This document shows, piece by piece, positions 46,808 through 54,159 of a stretch of 64,000 nt of DNA. Both the position numbers and the translations under genes were made by a program. Positions within the stretch are counted from its first letter, which is position 1. Every line of letters begins with the position of its first letter. Source of the stretch: Coprococcus sp. OM04-5BH (GTDB lineage: Bacteria > Bacillota > Clostridia > Lachnospirales > Lachnospiraceae); NCBI RefSeq assembly GCF_003482105.1, contig NZ_QULM01000001.1, positions 620,001-684,000 of the forward strand, read 5' to 3'. The notes beneath the pieces are model-generated. The model searched no databases. It was not told where the DNA came from and worked only from the letters and a program-made list of their open reading frames with translations.

Positions 46808-46916
46808 ATTATAACATCAACAGTACAAAAATGAAATGTTTTTTGTTAAAAAGTATTGACAGTACAAAAACGAACTGTTAATATAAAACACATCAAAACA
46901 GTTCAAAAATGAACTG
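46808..46916. promoter_or_regulatory. Divergent promoters with three 39-bp-spaced operators
   Basis: Three copies of CAGTWCAAAAAYGAAMTG lie at 46821-46838, 46860-46877 and 46899-46916, exactly 39 bp apart; the last is a perfect CAGTTC/GAACTG palindrome. The rightward promoter TTGACA (46856-46861) and TAATAT (46879-46884) has the middle operator in its 17-bp spacer. A leftward promoter TTTCAT (46836-46831) and TATAAT (46813-46808) is overlapped by the first. This is a phage-like control region. Confidence 0.85.
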
Positions 46917-46949
46917 CATAATAAAACGAAAGAGAGGAGGCATTTGCTT

Positions 46950-47147
46950 ATGGAGAACAAACGATTTTTAACAGCACAGGATGTCATGGAAATACTGGAC
47001 GTATCACTATCCTATGCTTATAAGCTGATACGGCGGCTGAATGCAGAACTTGAGGCTGAAGGATTTGTGACAATAAAAGGGCGTGTCAGCACGCAGTATT
47101 TTATGGAACGAATCTACGGACTGTCCACAGACAAGGAGGTGGGATAG
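46950..47147 (+). CDS. Excisionase-type DNA-binding protein
   Basis: This small protein of 65 residues has a MerR/excisionase-like helix-turn-helix: FLTAQDVMEILDVSLSYAYKLIRRLNAELEAEGF (about 5-40), then a wing-like RVSTQYFMERIYG. It lies directly before the integrase gene, their frames one base apart, the usual xis-int pair of Tn916-like and related elements. AGGAGG lies upstream of the ATG at 46950. It is transcribed from the promoter with the embedded operator, so its expression should be released when the XRE repressor leaves. It still looks intact although the integrase is dead. Confidence 0.85.
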   Translation: MENKRFLTAQDVMEILDVSLSYAYKLIRRLNAELEAEGFVTIKGRVSTQYFMERIYGLSTDKEVG

Positions 47148-48113
47148 ATGGCGGTTATCAAGAACAAAAAGACCGGAATGTGGGAGGTGAGGACTTATTA
47201 TAAGGATTTGACCGGAGAAAGGAAGCAGAAGACCAAGAGGGGCTTTGCGAAGAAAAGCGAAGCCCTTGAATGGGAGCGGAACTTCAAGCTGAAAGAGAAT
47301 TAGAGTATCAGTATGAGCTTTCAAAGCTTTGTGGATATTTATTTGACGGATTTGGAGTCGAGAATAAAACGCAATACGTTCCTGACAAAGAAGCACATTA
47401 TTGAGACCAAGATTCTGCCATATTTCGGGAAAAGGAAACTGGATGATATTCGTACTTCGGATGTCATCCAGTGGCAAAATGAGATTATGAAACTGAAAAA
47501 AGATAATGGGGAGTTGTTCTCCCCAACTTATCTGAAAACGATTCACAATCAGCTCAGTGCCATATTAAACCATGCAGTCAATATGTATGGTCTAAAGGAT
47601 AATGTGGCACGAAAAGCCGGAACCATGGGGAAGGAAGAAAATAAGGAAATGGAGTTCTGGACACAGGAGGAATTTCAGAGATTTTTGGAGTGTGTAGCTG
47701 ATAAGCCGATTTCGTATTATGCATTTGAAATGCTTTACTGGACGGGAATACGAGAGGGAGAATTACTTGCCCTGACACCGGCAGATTTCAATTTTGAAAA
47801 GAAAACGCTTCGGATAAACAAGTCATATCAGAGGCTGGAGGGCGAAGATGTGATAACGGATCCGAAGACACAAAAGAGTAACAGGACAATCGTTATGCCG
47901 GATTTCCTTGCTATAGAAATGGAGGATTTTATAAAAAGCATATACGGAATAAAGATGAACGACAGAATTTTTACCATTTCAAAAAGTTATCTTCATCACG
48001 AAATGGATAGGGGAGCAAAGCTTGCAAGAGTGAAAAGAATCCGGATTCATGGATTACGACATTCACACATTTCTCTGTTAATCAATTTAGGATTTTCTGC
48101 ATTGGCAATATGA
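47148..48113 (+). pseudogene. Tyrosine recombinase (integrase), broken
   Basis: The gene starts MAVIKNKKTGMWEVRTYYKD with an arm-binding domain, is interrupted by an in-frame TAG at 47301-47303, and continues in the same frame with the SAM-like core domain (SFQSFVDIYLTDLESRIKRNT) and the catalytic domain, WTGIREGELLAL (catalytic Arg) and IHGLRHSHISLLINLGFSALAI (HxxR). It stops right there, before the second His/Trp and the tyrosine nucleophile, because the frame runs into a TnpV fragment. Two independent lesions mean it cannot integrate or excise DNA. Normal relatives have about 380-400 residues. Confidence 0.9.
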
Positions 48114-48325
48114 AGCCGTTGCTTGATGGAAGGCTAAGTGAATACCTGCATGATATTGATGAGGAATGCCATGAGATGCTGGATAGGATTGTGGAAAAGA
48201 TGAAGGAGAAACAAGGCGTGACAGAGCAGTTAAAAGCTGAGAATCAGATGCTGTGGGTGGTGAGGATGAATAACATTATTGCTTGTGCGGAGGAGATTGT
48301 GGCGAGGGAGGTGGCGTATGTGTGA
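48110..48325 (+). pseudogene. TnpV fragment (3' part)
   Basis: The frame from 48110 encodes SEYLHDIDEECHEMLDRIVEKMKEKQGVTEQLKAENQMLWVVRMNNI, which matches the C-terminal half of TnpV proteins carried by clostridial transposons. The N-terminal half is missing. The integrase stop and this ATG overlap, so a deletion has joined the integrase to tnpV. Between here and 48475 nothing else is visible except a weak AT-rich promoter region. Confidence 0.8.
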
Positions 48326-48475
48326 TGTAGAGGGCGGCTAGGAGGCTGTCCTTTTTGCTATTTTAAATTTAATTAATCCCTGAACTGCATTTTTTGTGAA
48401 AAAAAGTTGCATAAAAAATGGTTAATGATATAATAATGATAAGTAAAGAAGAAAAGTGACTTGGAGGAATGAGCC

Positions 48476-49753
48476 ATGATTATAGAGATAAGAGCAAAAA
48501 ACTGTTATGCATTTAAGGATGACATTACATTTTCGATGAAAGCAGATATGCGAAATAAAAAATTTGGAGCAAATGTTCACAAAGAGAATAATTTTAATGT
48601 CCTTAAAACGGTAGGAATATATGGACCAAACAATGCTGGTAAAACATGTCTAATCAAGTGCATTAGAGCAATAAGAAATGTACTTTTAAATAAGAAGAAT
48701 GGACTGATGCCAAATATATTTACTGATAGTGATGTATGCGAGTTAGGTGTTACATTTATGGCATCTGGAAGAAAGTTTTCTTATGATTTTAAGTATGATG
48801 CAGAAAAAGAAGAATATATATATGAGTCATTTTCGGAGATATTTAAAGATCAGTACAACAACGAAAAGGAAGTTTGTTGGTTAAAAAAAGATACTGTTAG
48901 TGAAATATATGAGTGTATTGATGAATCCGTTCAGAATATGATTTCAGTTGTATCGAAGAATAATTTGCTATGCTATGTGGTAGATACAAGTAAATTCGAA
49001 CATATCAATGAGATGAAGCAGATTCTTGTCGGAATTGCAGAAAAAATTGATATCATCAATATGAATAACATACCTATGCAGCACACGATTGAACTTATGA
49101 AGAATAAGAATCAGTTACAGCAAAAGGTTGTTGAGTTCATAAAAAATGCTGACTTATATATGGATAATTTTGAATATGTGGATATGGATAAGATACAGCT
49201 GAAAACTGGTGAAGGTGACGAAAAGCCAGATGAGAAAGTGCTTGATATTCCAGAGAACATTATGGATCAAATCAGATTGGTATCCACTTATAAGGGAGTC
49301 CATGTGCCAAGCATGATGTTTGACTCCACAGGAACAAAGAAGATTGCGGCTATTGCCAGCTATGTAATTGAAGCACTTGAACAAGGCAGGATTTTAGTCG
49401 TGGATGAGTTGGATAGCAGTATTCATTTTAAGCTTACTAGGGCGATTGTTGCTATGTTCAATAATGAATTGAATACAAGTGCACAGATGATATTTACAGT
49501 ACATGATATAAATCTTATGGATTGCAAAAGAATGTTCCGGAAGGAGCAGATTTGGTTTGTTCATAAGGATGAAGACGGCGTATATGTGTATTCACTTGCA
49601 GATTTTACAGCACAGCAGGGCGTACGAGATACAACAGATGTTATGGAAAAATATAGGAAAGGTGCACTTGGAGCTTTACCTGATCCAGAATTGATTAATT
49701 CTTTGCTCAGTATTAAAGGTGGTGTAAAGGGGGATGATGCTAATGCCAAATAA
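48476..49753 (+). CDS. AAA-family ATPase (defence-type, AAA_15/OLD-like)
   Basis: This 425-residue ATPase has an N-terminal Walker A at about residues 48-55 (GPNNAGKT) after MIIEIRAKNCYAFKD, and Walker B with switch histidine near 305-340 (ILVVDELDSSIHFKLTRAIV, then MIFTVHDINLMDC). The coiled insertion between them is typical of ABC-like ATPases in phage defence (OLD, AbiLi, PARIS AriA). It overlaps the next gene, a TOPRIM/RloB-like protein, by 11 bases, so the two form a pair. GGAGG lies before the ATG at 48476. By analogy with AbiL or PARIS, the ATPase would sense infection and hand on to the partner; this is inference. Confidence 0.82.
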   Translation: MIIEIRAKNCYAFKDDITFSMKADMRNKKFGANVHKENNFNVLKTVGIYGPNNAGKTCLIKCIRAIRNVLLNKKNGLMPNIFTDSDVCELGVTFMASGRKFSYDFKYDAEKEEYIYESFSEIFKDQYNNEKEVCWLKKDTVSEIYECIDESVQNMISVVSKNNLLCYVVDTSKFEHINEMKQILVGIAEKIDIINMNNIPMQHTIELMKNKNQLQQKVVEFIKNADLYMDNFEYVDMDKIQLKTGEGDEKPDEKVLDIPENIMDQIRLVSTYKGVHVPSMMFDSTGTKKIAAIASYVIEALEQGRILVVDELDSSIHFKLTRAIVAMFNNELNTSAQMIFTVHDINLMDCKRMFRKEQIWFVHKDEDGVYVYSLADFTAQQGVRDTTDVMEKYRKGALGALPDPELINSLLSIKGGVKGDDANAK

Positions 49754-50372
49754 GCTCCCTAAGTTTTTTGACAATCACAAAATTTGTATTATCTGCGAAG
49801 GCAATGAGGAATATGAATATCTAAATCGGTTAAAAAATTTAAAAGTGTGGAATGAGCAATATGATATCTCATTGGTTAATGCCGGTGGAAATGGGAATAT
49901 TCCAGCGAGATATCAGGACCGCTATCAAAATGGAGCAGACGAACTTGTACTTGTATTCTGCGATACAGAAAAGAAACCGCATGAGCAGTATGAAGACATT
50001 AAACGTAAGATTAATGAGTTTCATGGTGTGGATAATGCTGCAGATGAAGTGATTATGTTTGGGAATCCTTGTACGATGCAGATTATATCTAAGCACTGGA
50101 CTGGTAAAAATTTGAAATCTCCAGCAAAACCGGTGAACGCTCCCTTGATAAAGGAATATACCGGGGTGGAGAATTACAAAGGAAGAGTAGACCAGGTTCA
50201 TGAGGTTATGGAACATGTTACTGCGGAGAATTACAAAGATATGAGTCGCCGAGTGAAAGATTTGGATTTGGATGATTCTGTTACTGGTAGCAGTAATTTT
50301 GGAAAGTTCATAAAGCTGTTTGAGAGTGATAACAGTAGTTGGATTGAGAAGATTAATGATAGTATAGAATAA
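49743..50372 (+). CDS. RloB/TOPRIM-like protein, partner of the AAA ATPase
   Basis: This is a protein of 209 residues. IICEGNEEYEYLNRL at about residues 17-31 has the glutamate-containing first strand of TOPRIM/RloB domains, and ELVLVFCDTEKKPHEQY supplies the acidic second motif. The C-terminal part (VKDLDLDDSVTGSSNFGKFIKLFE) is as in the RloB/AbiLii family. Three in-frame starts exist (49734, 49737, 49743); 49743 is nine bases after AAAGGGGG. Together with the ATPase it resembles the two-gene AbiL or PARIS systems, in which this partner is the nuclease or toxin. It lies 18 bases before the cyclase gene. Confidence 0.7.
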   Translation: MPNKLPKFFDNHKICIICEGNEEYEYLNRLKNLKVWNEQYDISLVNAGGNGNIPARYQDRYQNGADELVLVFCDTEKKPHEQYEDIKRKINEFHGVDNAADEVIMFGNPCTMQIISKHWTGKNLKSPAKPVNAPLIKEYTGVENYKGRVDQVHEVMEHVTAENYKDMSRRVKDLDLDDSVTGSSNFGKFIKLFESDNSSWIEKINDSIE

Positions 50373-50390
50373 TTAGGAGGAGGATAGTAT

Positions 50391-51710
50391 ATGCAGAAGT
50401 TTGAAGGTATTCATTTTTATGTAAATGTTGTAAATTTTAATGAAGTGGTTATTGATGAAGAATCTAAGAATGGAAAAGTAAATCATTCCATTCATGCACT
50501 CGATACTTTCTTTTCAGGCATTGAATCGTTTGGAAAGAAAAATTTCCCAGAAAAATATGTGATTGAAAAAATTACTGGGGCAAGATTGCATATGTATGTT
50601 GTGGATGATGTTAATGAGGCATATGAGATTGTAGAAGAAGTTGTTAAATTCGCAGGGGATCTTTCTAGATATTTAAATAGTGATATCGCAAAATATAAGA
50701 CGTTACTAGACTTTAAAATTCAAGTGGGTGCATGTTTCGGAAATTTTTATAACTATGAGTTTAAAAGACAAAATGCGGATGAAGAAACTACAATTGGTTA
50801 TGCTGCAAATTATGCCGCAAAGCTTCAAGGATTGTGTAATATTGGAAATATTGCTATTTCATCAAATATATTTGATACACTTAATGAAGAAAAAAAGAAT
50901 AAATATGTAAAGCATAGTAGTGTAAAAGTACAAAAATATGGCGAAGATTGTTATTATGAGATGCCCATATCTAAACTTACTGGAAGCATTGATTATTCAG
51001 AAAGTTTAAGAGCAAGTAAAGAATATGCAAATAAAGTGAATTTGACAGATATGACGTTTAGAAAGCCAATAAAGTCGGTTGCTTTTGAAGAACTGTCTAA
51101 GAAGGAATGCAAAGAAATAGAAGGAATTCCTTTATTTGCAGATGTAAGAGGATTTACTTCACAATTTGATAATGATGATACAAATCTAGAAGAGATGGCT
51201 ATTAAGACGCAGAATATTTTAACAACAATGTATGACCTAGTGACAGTAAATCACGGTATACATGTTCAATTTCAGGGTGATAGAGAGTTTGCATTATTTC
51301 ATAATTATGCAGGATATGAGTGCCTTTCAGATGCAGTAAAAGCGGGATTAAAAATGATTGACGCAGTGCAAACTTATGGTGTGAGCATAGGAGTAGGAGA
51401 ATCATTTGGTAAAATGTTTGCCACAAGGATTGGTGCACGTGGTGAAAAGGATTATCTTTTAATTGGGACTACTGTTATTGAAGCGGATAGGAATGAAGAT
51501 GAAAATGCGAAGGCTAATCAATTGGTTATTTCAAATGATGTCTATTTAATGCTTAAGAAAGATAAGCCTAAATGGGCAGATATATTTATAAAGCAAAATG
51601 GGTATTATTATACAATGACAGGATATAATAAGTTGATGAACATAATATCACAAGAACAGTTGAATATTAACAATAGAAATAATAACTATAATGGTGCATG
51701 GAGAGAATAA
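50391..51710 (+). CDS. Class III nucleotide cyclase with two complementary half-domains (Pycsar-like)
   Basis: This cytoplasmic cyclase of 439 residues has two cyclase homology domains. In the first (about 5-195) the metal-binding DxxGFT becomes YVNVVNFN and the GD motif becomes GARLHMYV, so both aspartates are lost, but the transition-state Asn region remains as IGYAANYAAKLQG. In the second (about 243-410) the aspartates are intact (FADVRGFT, FQGDREFALF), but the Asn is replaced (IGTTVIEADRNE). The pair should fold as a pseudo-heterodimer with one active site, as in mammalian adenylyl cyclase. Its neighbours suggest a Pycsar-like role, making a cyclic nucleotide on phage infection. AGGAGG precedes the ATG. 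Confidence 0.8.
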   Translation: MQKFEGIHFYVNVVNFNEVVIDEESKNGKVNHSIHALDTFFSGIESFGKKNFPEKYVIEKITGARLHMYVVDDVNEAYEIVEEVVKFAGDLSRYLNSDIAKYKTLLDFKIQVGACFGNFYNYEFKRQNADEETTIGYAANYAAKLQGLCNIGNIAISSNIFDTLNEEKKNKYVKHSSVKVQKYGEDCYYEMPISKLTGSIDYSESLRASKEYANKVNLTDMTFRKPIKSVAFEELSKKECKEIEGIPLFADVRGFTSQFDNDDTNLEEMAIKTQNILTTMYDLVTVNHGIHVQFQGDREFALFHNYAGYECLSDAVKAGLKMIDAVQTYGVSIGVGESFGKMFATRIGARGEKDYLLIGTTVIEADRNEDENAKANQLVISNDVYLMLKKDKPKWADIFIKQNGYYYTMTGYNKLMNIISQEQLNINNRNNNYNGAWRE

Positions 51711-51711
51711 G

Positions 51712-52248
51712 TTGACTGAATTTGATTATAATGAGTATTATAAAAATGCCCAAGAAGATATTATGGAGTTAATACAAGAGTATCCGTTTACAAAAAGGGT
51801 GATAATTCCATCTGTTATTCCGGAACCAATTATATTAAATGTTGTGGCTGTGAACAATGGATTAATTCATGAATGTAATGCTCAAGAGAATGACTTTAAG
51901 GGAGAGTATTCTAAAGAGTTAAAAATAATTATTCCATATGATTATACGAGAAATGGTTGTAAAATATATGGGGCGTCGTGGATTGATTTGGAGAAAATAC
52001 CACAAAAGGATCATCATTTTAATGGTAAGGAGAATGGCAAATATTTATTTTGTGTAGGGGTACCGCAATCGTTTATACATCTAAAAAATGTTATACTTGA
52101 AAATGTTCGAACAGCAGAAAGTATGATGATTGCATATGAAAGTTATCAGCGTGGAATGACAAATAAAGTTGATTTGATTGCGTATTCTCATGGTGAGGAG
52201 GGAAAAAATGAATACAGCAGAAACAGAAAAAGATACAGAACTATATGA
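51712..52248 (+). CDS. E2-like (ubiquitin-conjugating fold) protein
   Basis: This 178-residue protein starts at TTG 51712, with GGAGAG six bases upstream inside the cyclase gene; an ATG at 51691 overlaps the cyclase more. The order of LKIIIPYDYTRNGCKIY, then DHHFNGKENGKYLFCVGVPQSF, then helices EN VRTAESMMIAYESYQRG, then AYSHGEEGKNEY resembles the prokaryotic E2 family used by type II-short CBASS. In that reading the Cys in YLFCVG is the catalytic cysteine and the preceding His-His the family histidine. The fit is by eye, not by alignment. If correct, it may conjugate or regulate the cyclase. It overlaps the membrane gene by 41 bases. Confidence 0.5.
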   Translation: MTEFDYNEYYKNAQEDIMELIQEYPFTKRVIIPSVIPEPIILNVVAVNNGLIHECNAQENDFKGEYSKELKIIIPYDYTRNGCKIYGASWIDLEKIPQKDHHFNGKENGKYLFCVGVPQSFIHLKNVILENVRTAESMMIAYESYQRGMTNKVDLIAYSHGEEGKNEYSRNRKRYRTI

Positions 52249-52750
52249 TAAAATAGAGACATACTTTGAGAATCAACTTGAGAGAACTAATTTTTGGCTG
52301 TCTTTTGCGGAAGCAAAGAATGGAGCGATTATTGCAATTAATGTTGCACTTATAGCGGTATTAATTACAATTTTTGATAAAGCACCTATATTTTGTGTGA
52401 TTGCAATAAGTTGTTTTTTAGCATCATGTACACTGGGTTTGATTTCATTTATTCCAAACACAAAAAGTAGACCTGATGTTAATACAATGGCAAGTGGTGA
52501 AGAATTAAACCTATTATTCTATGGTGATGTTGCATCCATAGAAACAACTGAAAGATATATTGAATTAAGTATAAATAGGTATTTTTTTGGTAAGGGGATG
52601 ACACTTGTAAATAAGTTAGTATATGATCTTGCAAGTGAAGTACTTATAAATAGCCGGATTACTATAAAAAAATATAATTGGTTTAAAAATGCAGTAAAGG
52701 TTGATTTTATGGCACTGGTTTTGACAATTATATTTTTATGTGTAGCGTAG
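52208..52750 (+). CDS. Small membrane protein, Pycsar effector-like (PycTM/DUF5706)
   Basis: This is a protein of 180 residues from the ATG at 52208, behind GAGGAGGG. A short acidic N-terminus leads to ERTNFWLSFAEAKNGAIIAINVALIAVLITIF, the pattern of an effector family that has a Trp, AxAK and a first membrane segment (about 24-50). A second segment (about 57-80) and a last one (about 160-178) follow, with a soluble helical region between. PycTM effectors of this type bind a cyclic pyrimidine nucleotide and permeabilise the membrane. Translation is coupled to the E2-like gene through the 41-base overlap. Confidence 0.65.
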   Translation: MNTAETEKDTELYDKIETYFENQLERTNFWLSFAEAKNGAIIAINVALIAVLITIFDKAPIFCVIAISCFLASCTLGLISFIPNTKSRPDVNTMASGEELNLLFYGDVASIETTERYIELSINRYFFGKGMTLVNKLVYDLASEVLINSRITIKKYNWFKNAVKVDFMALVLTIIFLCVA

Positions 52751-52880
52751 TGTTAGGCGGATTGATTGCAAAATGCTTGCAAAAACTCTTTGAATGACAA
52801 AGAATATTTAGAATTTTAAGAATAATTATACAAAATATGTCAATCTATAATTCGGCTAGATACAATATATAGTTTCTAAT

Positions 52881-52894
52881 ATCGAGTTTGAGTA
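52881..52894 (+). repeat. Putative attR: copy of the guaA 3' end
   Basis: ATCGAGTTTGAGTA repeats the guaA end (43029-43042) with one mismatch, including an uninterrupted 11-base GAGTTTGAGTA. It lies just outside the membrane-protein gene. Confidence 0.65.
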
Positions 52895-52900
52895 GTAAAC

Positions 52901-52948
52901 AGAGCTTCATAAATGGCGTAAATAAGCCATTTATGGGGCTTTTTCTTT
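52901..52948 (+). terminator. Terminator at the right end of the island
   Basis: AGCTTCATAAATGGC (52903-52917) pairs with GCCATTTATGGGGCT (52926-52940), nearly throughout, followed by TTTTTCTTTT. Confidence 0.85.
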
Positions 52949-52954
52949 TGTCGT

Positions 52955-53028
52955 GATACCTATATGATACCTGTTTTGATAGTACCACAGATATTAATGA
53001 GTACTAAACAGAAGTATCATAGGTATTC
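52955..53028. repeat. GATACC repeats, possible integrase arm sites
   Basis: TGATACC occurs twice in direct orientation (52954-52960, 52965-52971) and AGTACC at 52981-52986. An inverted copy, GTATCATAGGTATTC, lies at 53014-53028. Short repeats of this kind beside a core site are typical of tyrosine recombinase arm sites. The following stretch to 53522 holds a small ACACCA-G-TGGTGT palindrome (53110-53122) and no gene. Confidence 0.4.
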
Positions 53029-53522
53029 TCTATTATCACATTTCTTTTTATTTTCAAAAATTATCCCAATTATATGAAACACCAAAAACTGGTGCAAATT
53101 AGTGAAAATACACCAGTGGTGTCACTTCCGCGATTTATGTATTGGCTATAGAATTTATCTTACAGGAGGTTTTTACCATACAATGTGCCAATACTGCCAC
53201 AATGTTATCTAGCAAATTCAAGAGTGTAGTCCCTTTATTGGCTAAAATTAGACTTAATGTGTACTTAAAGATAAAAAGTCCGCCAGAGAATATGTTTTGA
53301 CGAAAAAAGTCCATGAGGGAATATTCTGCAAATTTAGCCTTTGATTTAGAATTATTGGTGTAATCAGGATACAGGATGAAGCAAGCGTAAAATTTTACGA
53401 ATAATTATGTGCAATTCATAAGTATACTCGGTTTTTATGAGACAGAAGCAGAGATATCATATTTGTAAAAGCAAATTTGACATACATACTGGCAATTGCC
53501 GGGGAGAGGAGGTGAATGCACC

Positions 53523-53769
53523 ATGGAGAAGTTATATTACACAGCAAAAGAGGTCGCTGAGATGCATGATGTATCGGTATCTCATTGATGATTTTGAAGC
53601 AGATATGAAACTGCATTCATTGGTGTTAAAAGAGATTAATGTGAAAATGTATAGTTCGGAACTGTATGATGACTATATGAGCGTTGTGAATGCGATAGAT
53701 AAGAAGCCGGTTGAGGAGCAGAATGTGAATTATTACAACAATGAAAAGCGTTGGAATAGGAGTAGGTAA
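53523..53769 (+). pseudogene. Excisionase remnant and unknown tail
   Basis: The ATG at 53523, behind GAGGAGG, opens MEKLYYTAKEVAEMHDVSVSH, the first 21 residues of an excisionase-like helix-turn-helix protein (compare xis at 46950), then stops at TGA 53586-53588. From there another frame reads LIDDFEADMKLHSLVLKEINVKMYSSELYDDYMSVVNAI and so on to 53769, a separate unknown coding scrap. The junction looks like a deletion that fused two genes. The 167 bases after it contain only the promoter of the next operon. Confidence 0.6.
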
Positions 53770-53850
53770 GCAGAATTATTGACAAGATGGACAGGTATTT
53801 TATTGACTAATAATATCTGTCCTTTACATATATTTGAGAGATTGAAAAAA

Positions 53851-53890
53851 TCAATTTCAGATTGAAATAAACCAGGCTTGATGATATAAT
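53851..53890 (+). promoter_or_regulatory. Promoter of the type I RM operon
   Basis: TTGAAA (53862-53867) and TATAAT (53885-53890) are 17 bp apart. An ATTGA-N5-TCAAT palindrome directly before the -35 box, and a second GATTGAAA overlapping it, are candidate sites for the XRE protein encoded first in the operon. Confidence 0.7.
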
Positions 53891-53936
53891 GAAAAAGAAA
53901 TGATAAATAGTTGTAATGATACGAAAGGGATTAATA

Positions 53937-54158
53937 ATGGCAATCAGATACAACAAATTATGGAAGAAATTAATAGATGAAAATATGATGAAAGTTGACC
54001 TTAGAGATCAGGCTGGAATTACAACAAATGCATTGGCAAAACTAGGAAAGAATGAACATGTAAGTACGCAAGTTTTGGAAAAAGTATGTAAAGTATTGCA
54101 TTGTGAGATACAGGACATCATGGAATTTGTTTCAGATGAGGAAAGGGAAGAACAGTAA
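53937..54158 (+). CDS. Small XRE-family regulator of the RM operon
   Basis: This protein of 73 residues consists almost entirely of a Cro/C1-type helix-turn-helix: YNKLWKKLIDENMMKVDLRDQAGITTNALAKLGKNEHVSTQVLEKVCKVLHCEIQDIMEF. The ATG at 53937 follows GAAAGGG; an earlier ATG at 53916 adds seven residues. Its stop lies one base before hsdM. Control proteins of this type time the expression of restriction and modification genes, here probably by binding the palindrome next to the promoter. Confidence 0.85.
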   Translation: MAIRYNKLWKKLIDENMMKVDLRDQAGITTNALAKLGKNEHVSTQVLEKVCKVLHCEIQDIMEFVSDEEREEQ

Positions 54159-54159
54159 T

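Noticed and set aside
46821..46916. Three spaced repeats as a small CRISPR array
   Set aside because: The units are 18-bp palindromes overlapping promoters and there are no cas genes; they are operators.
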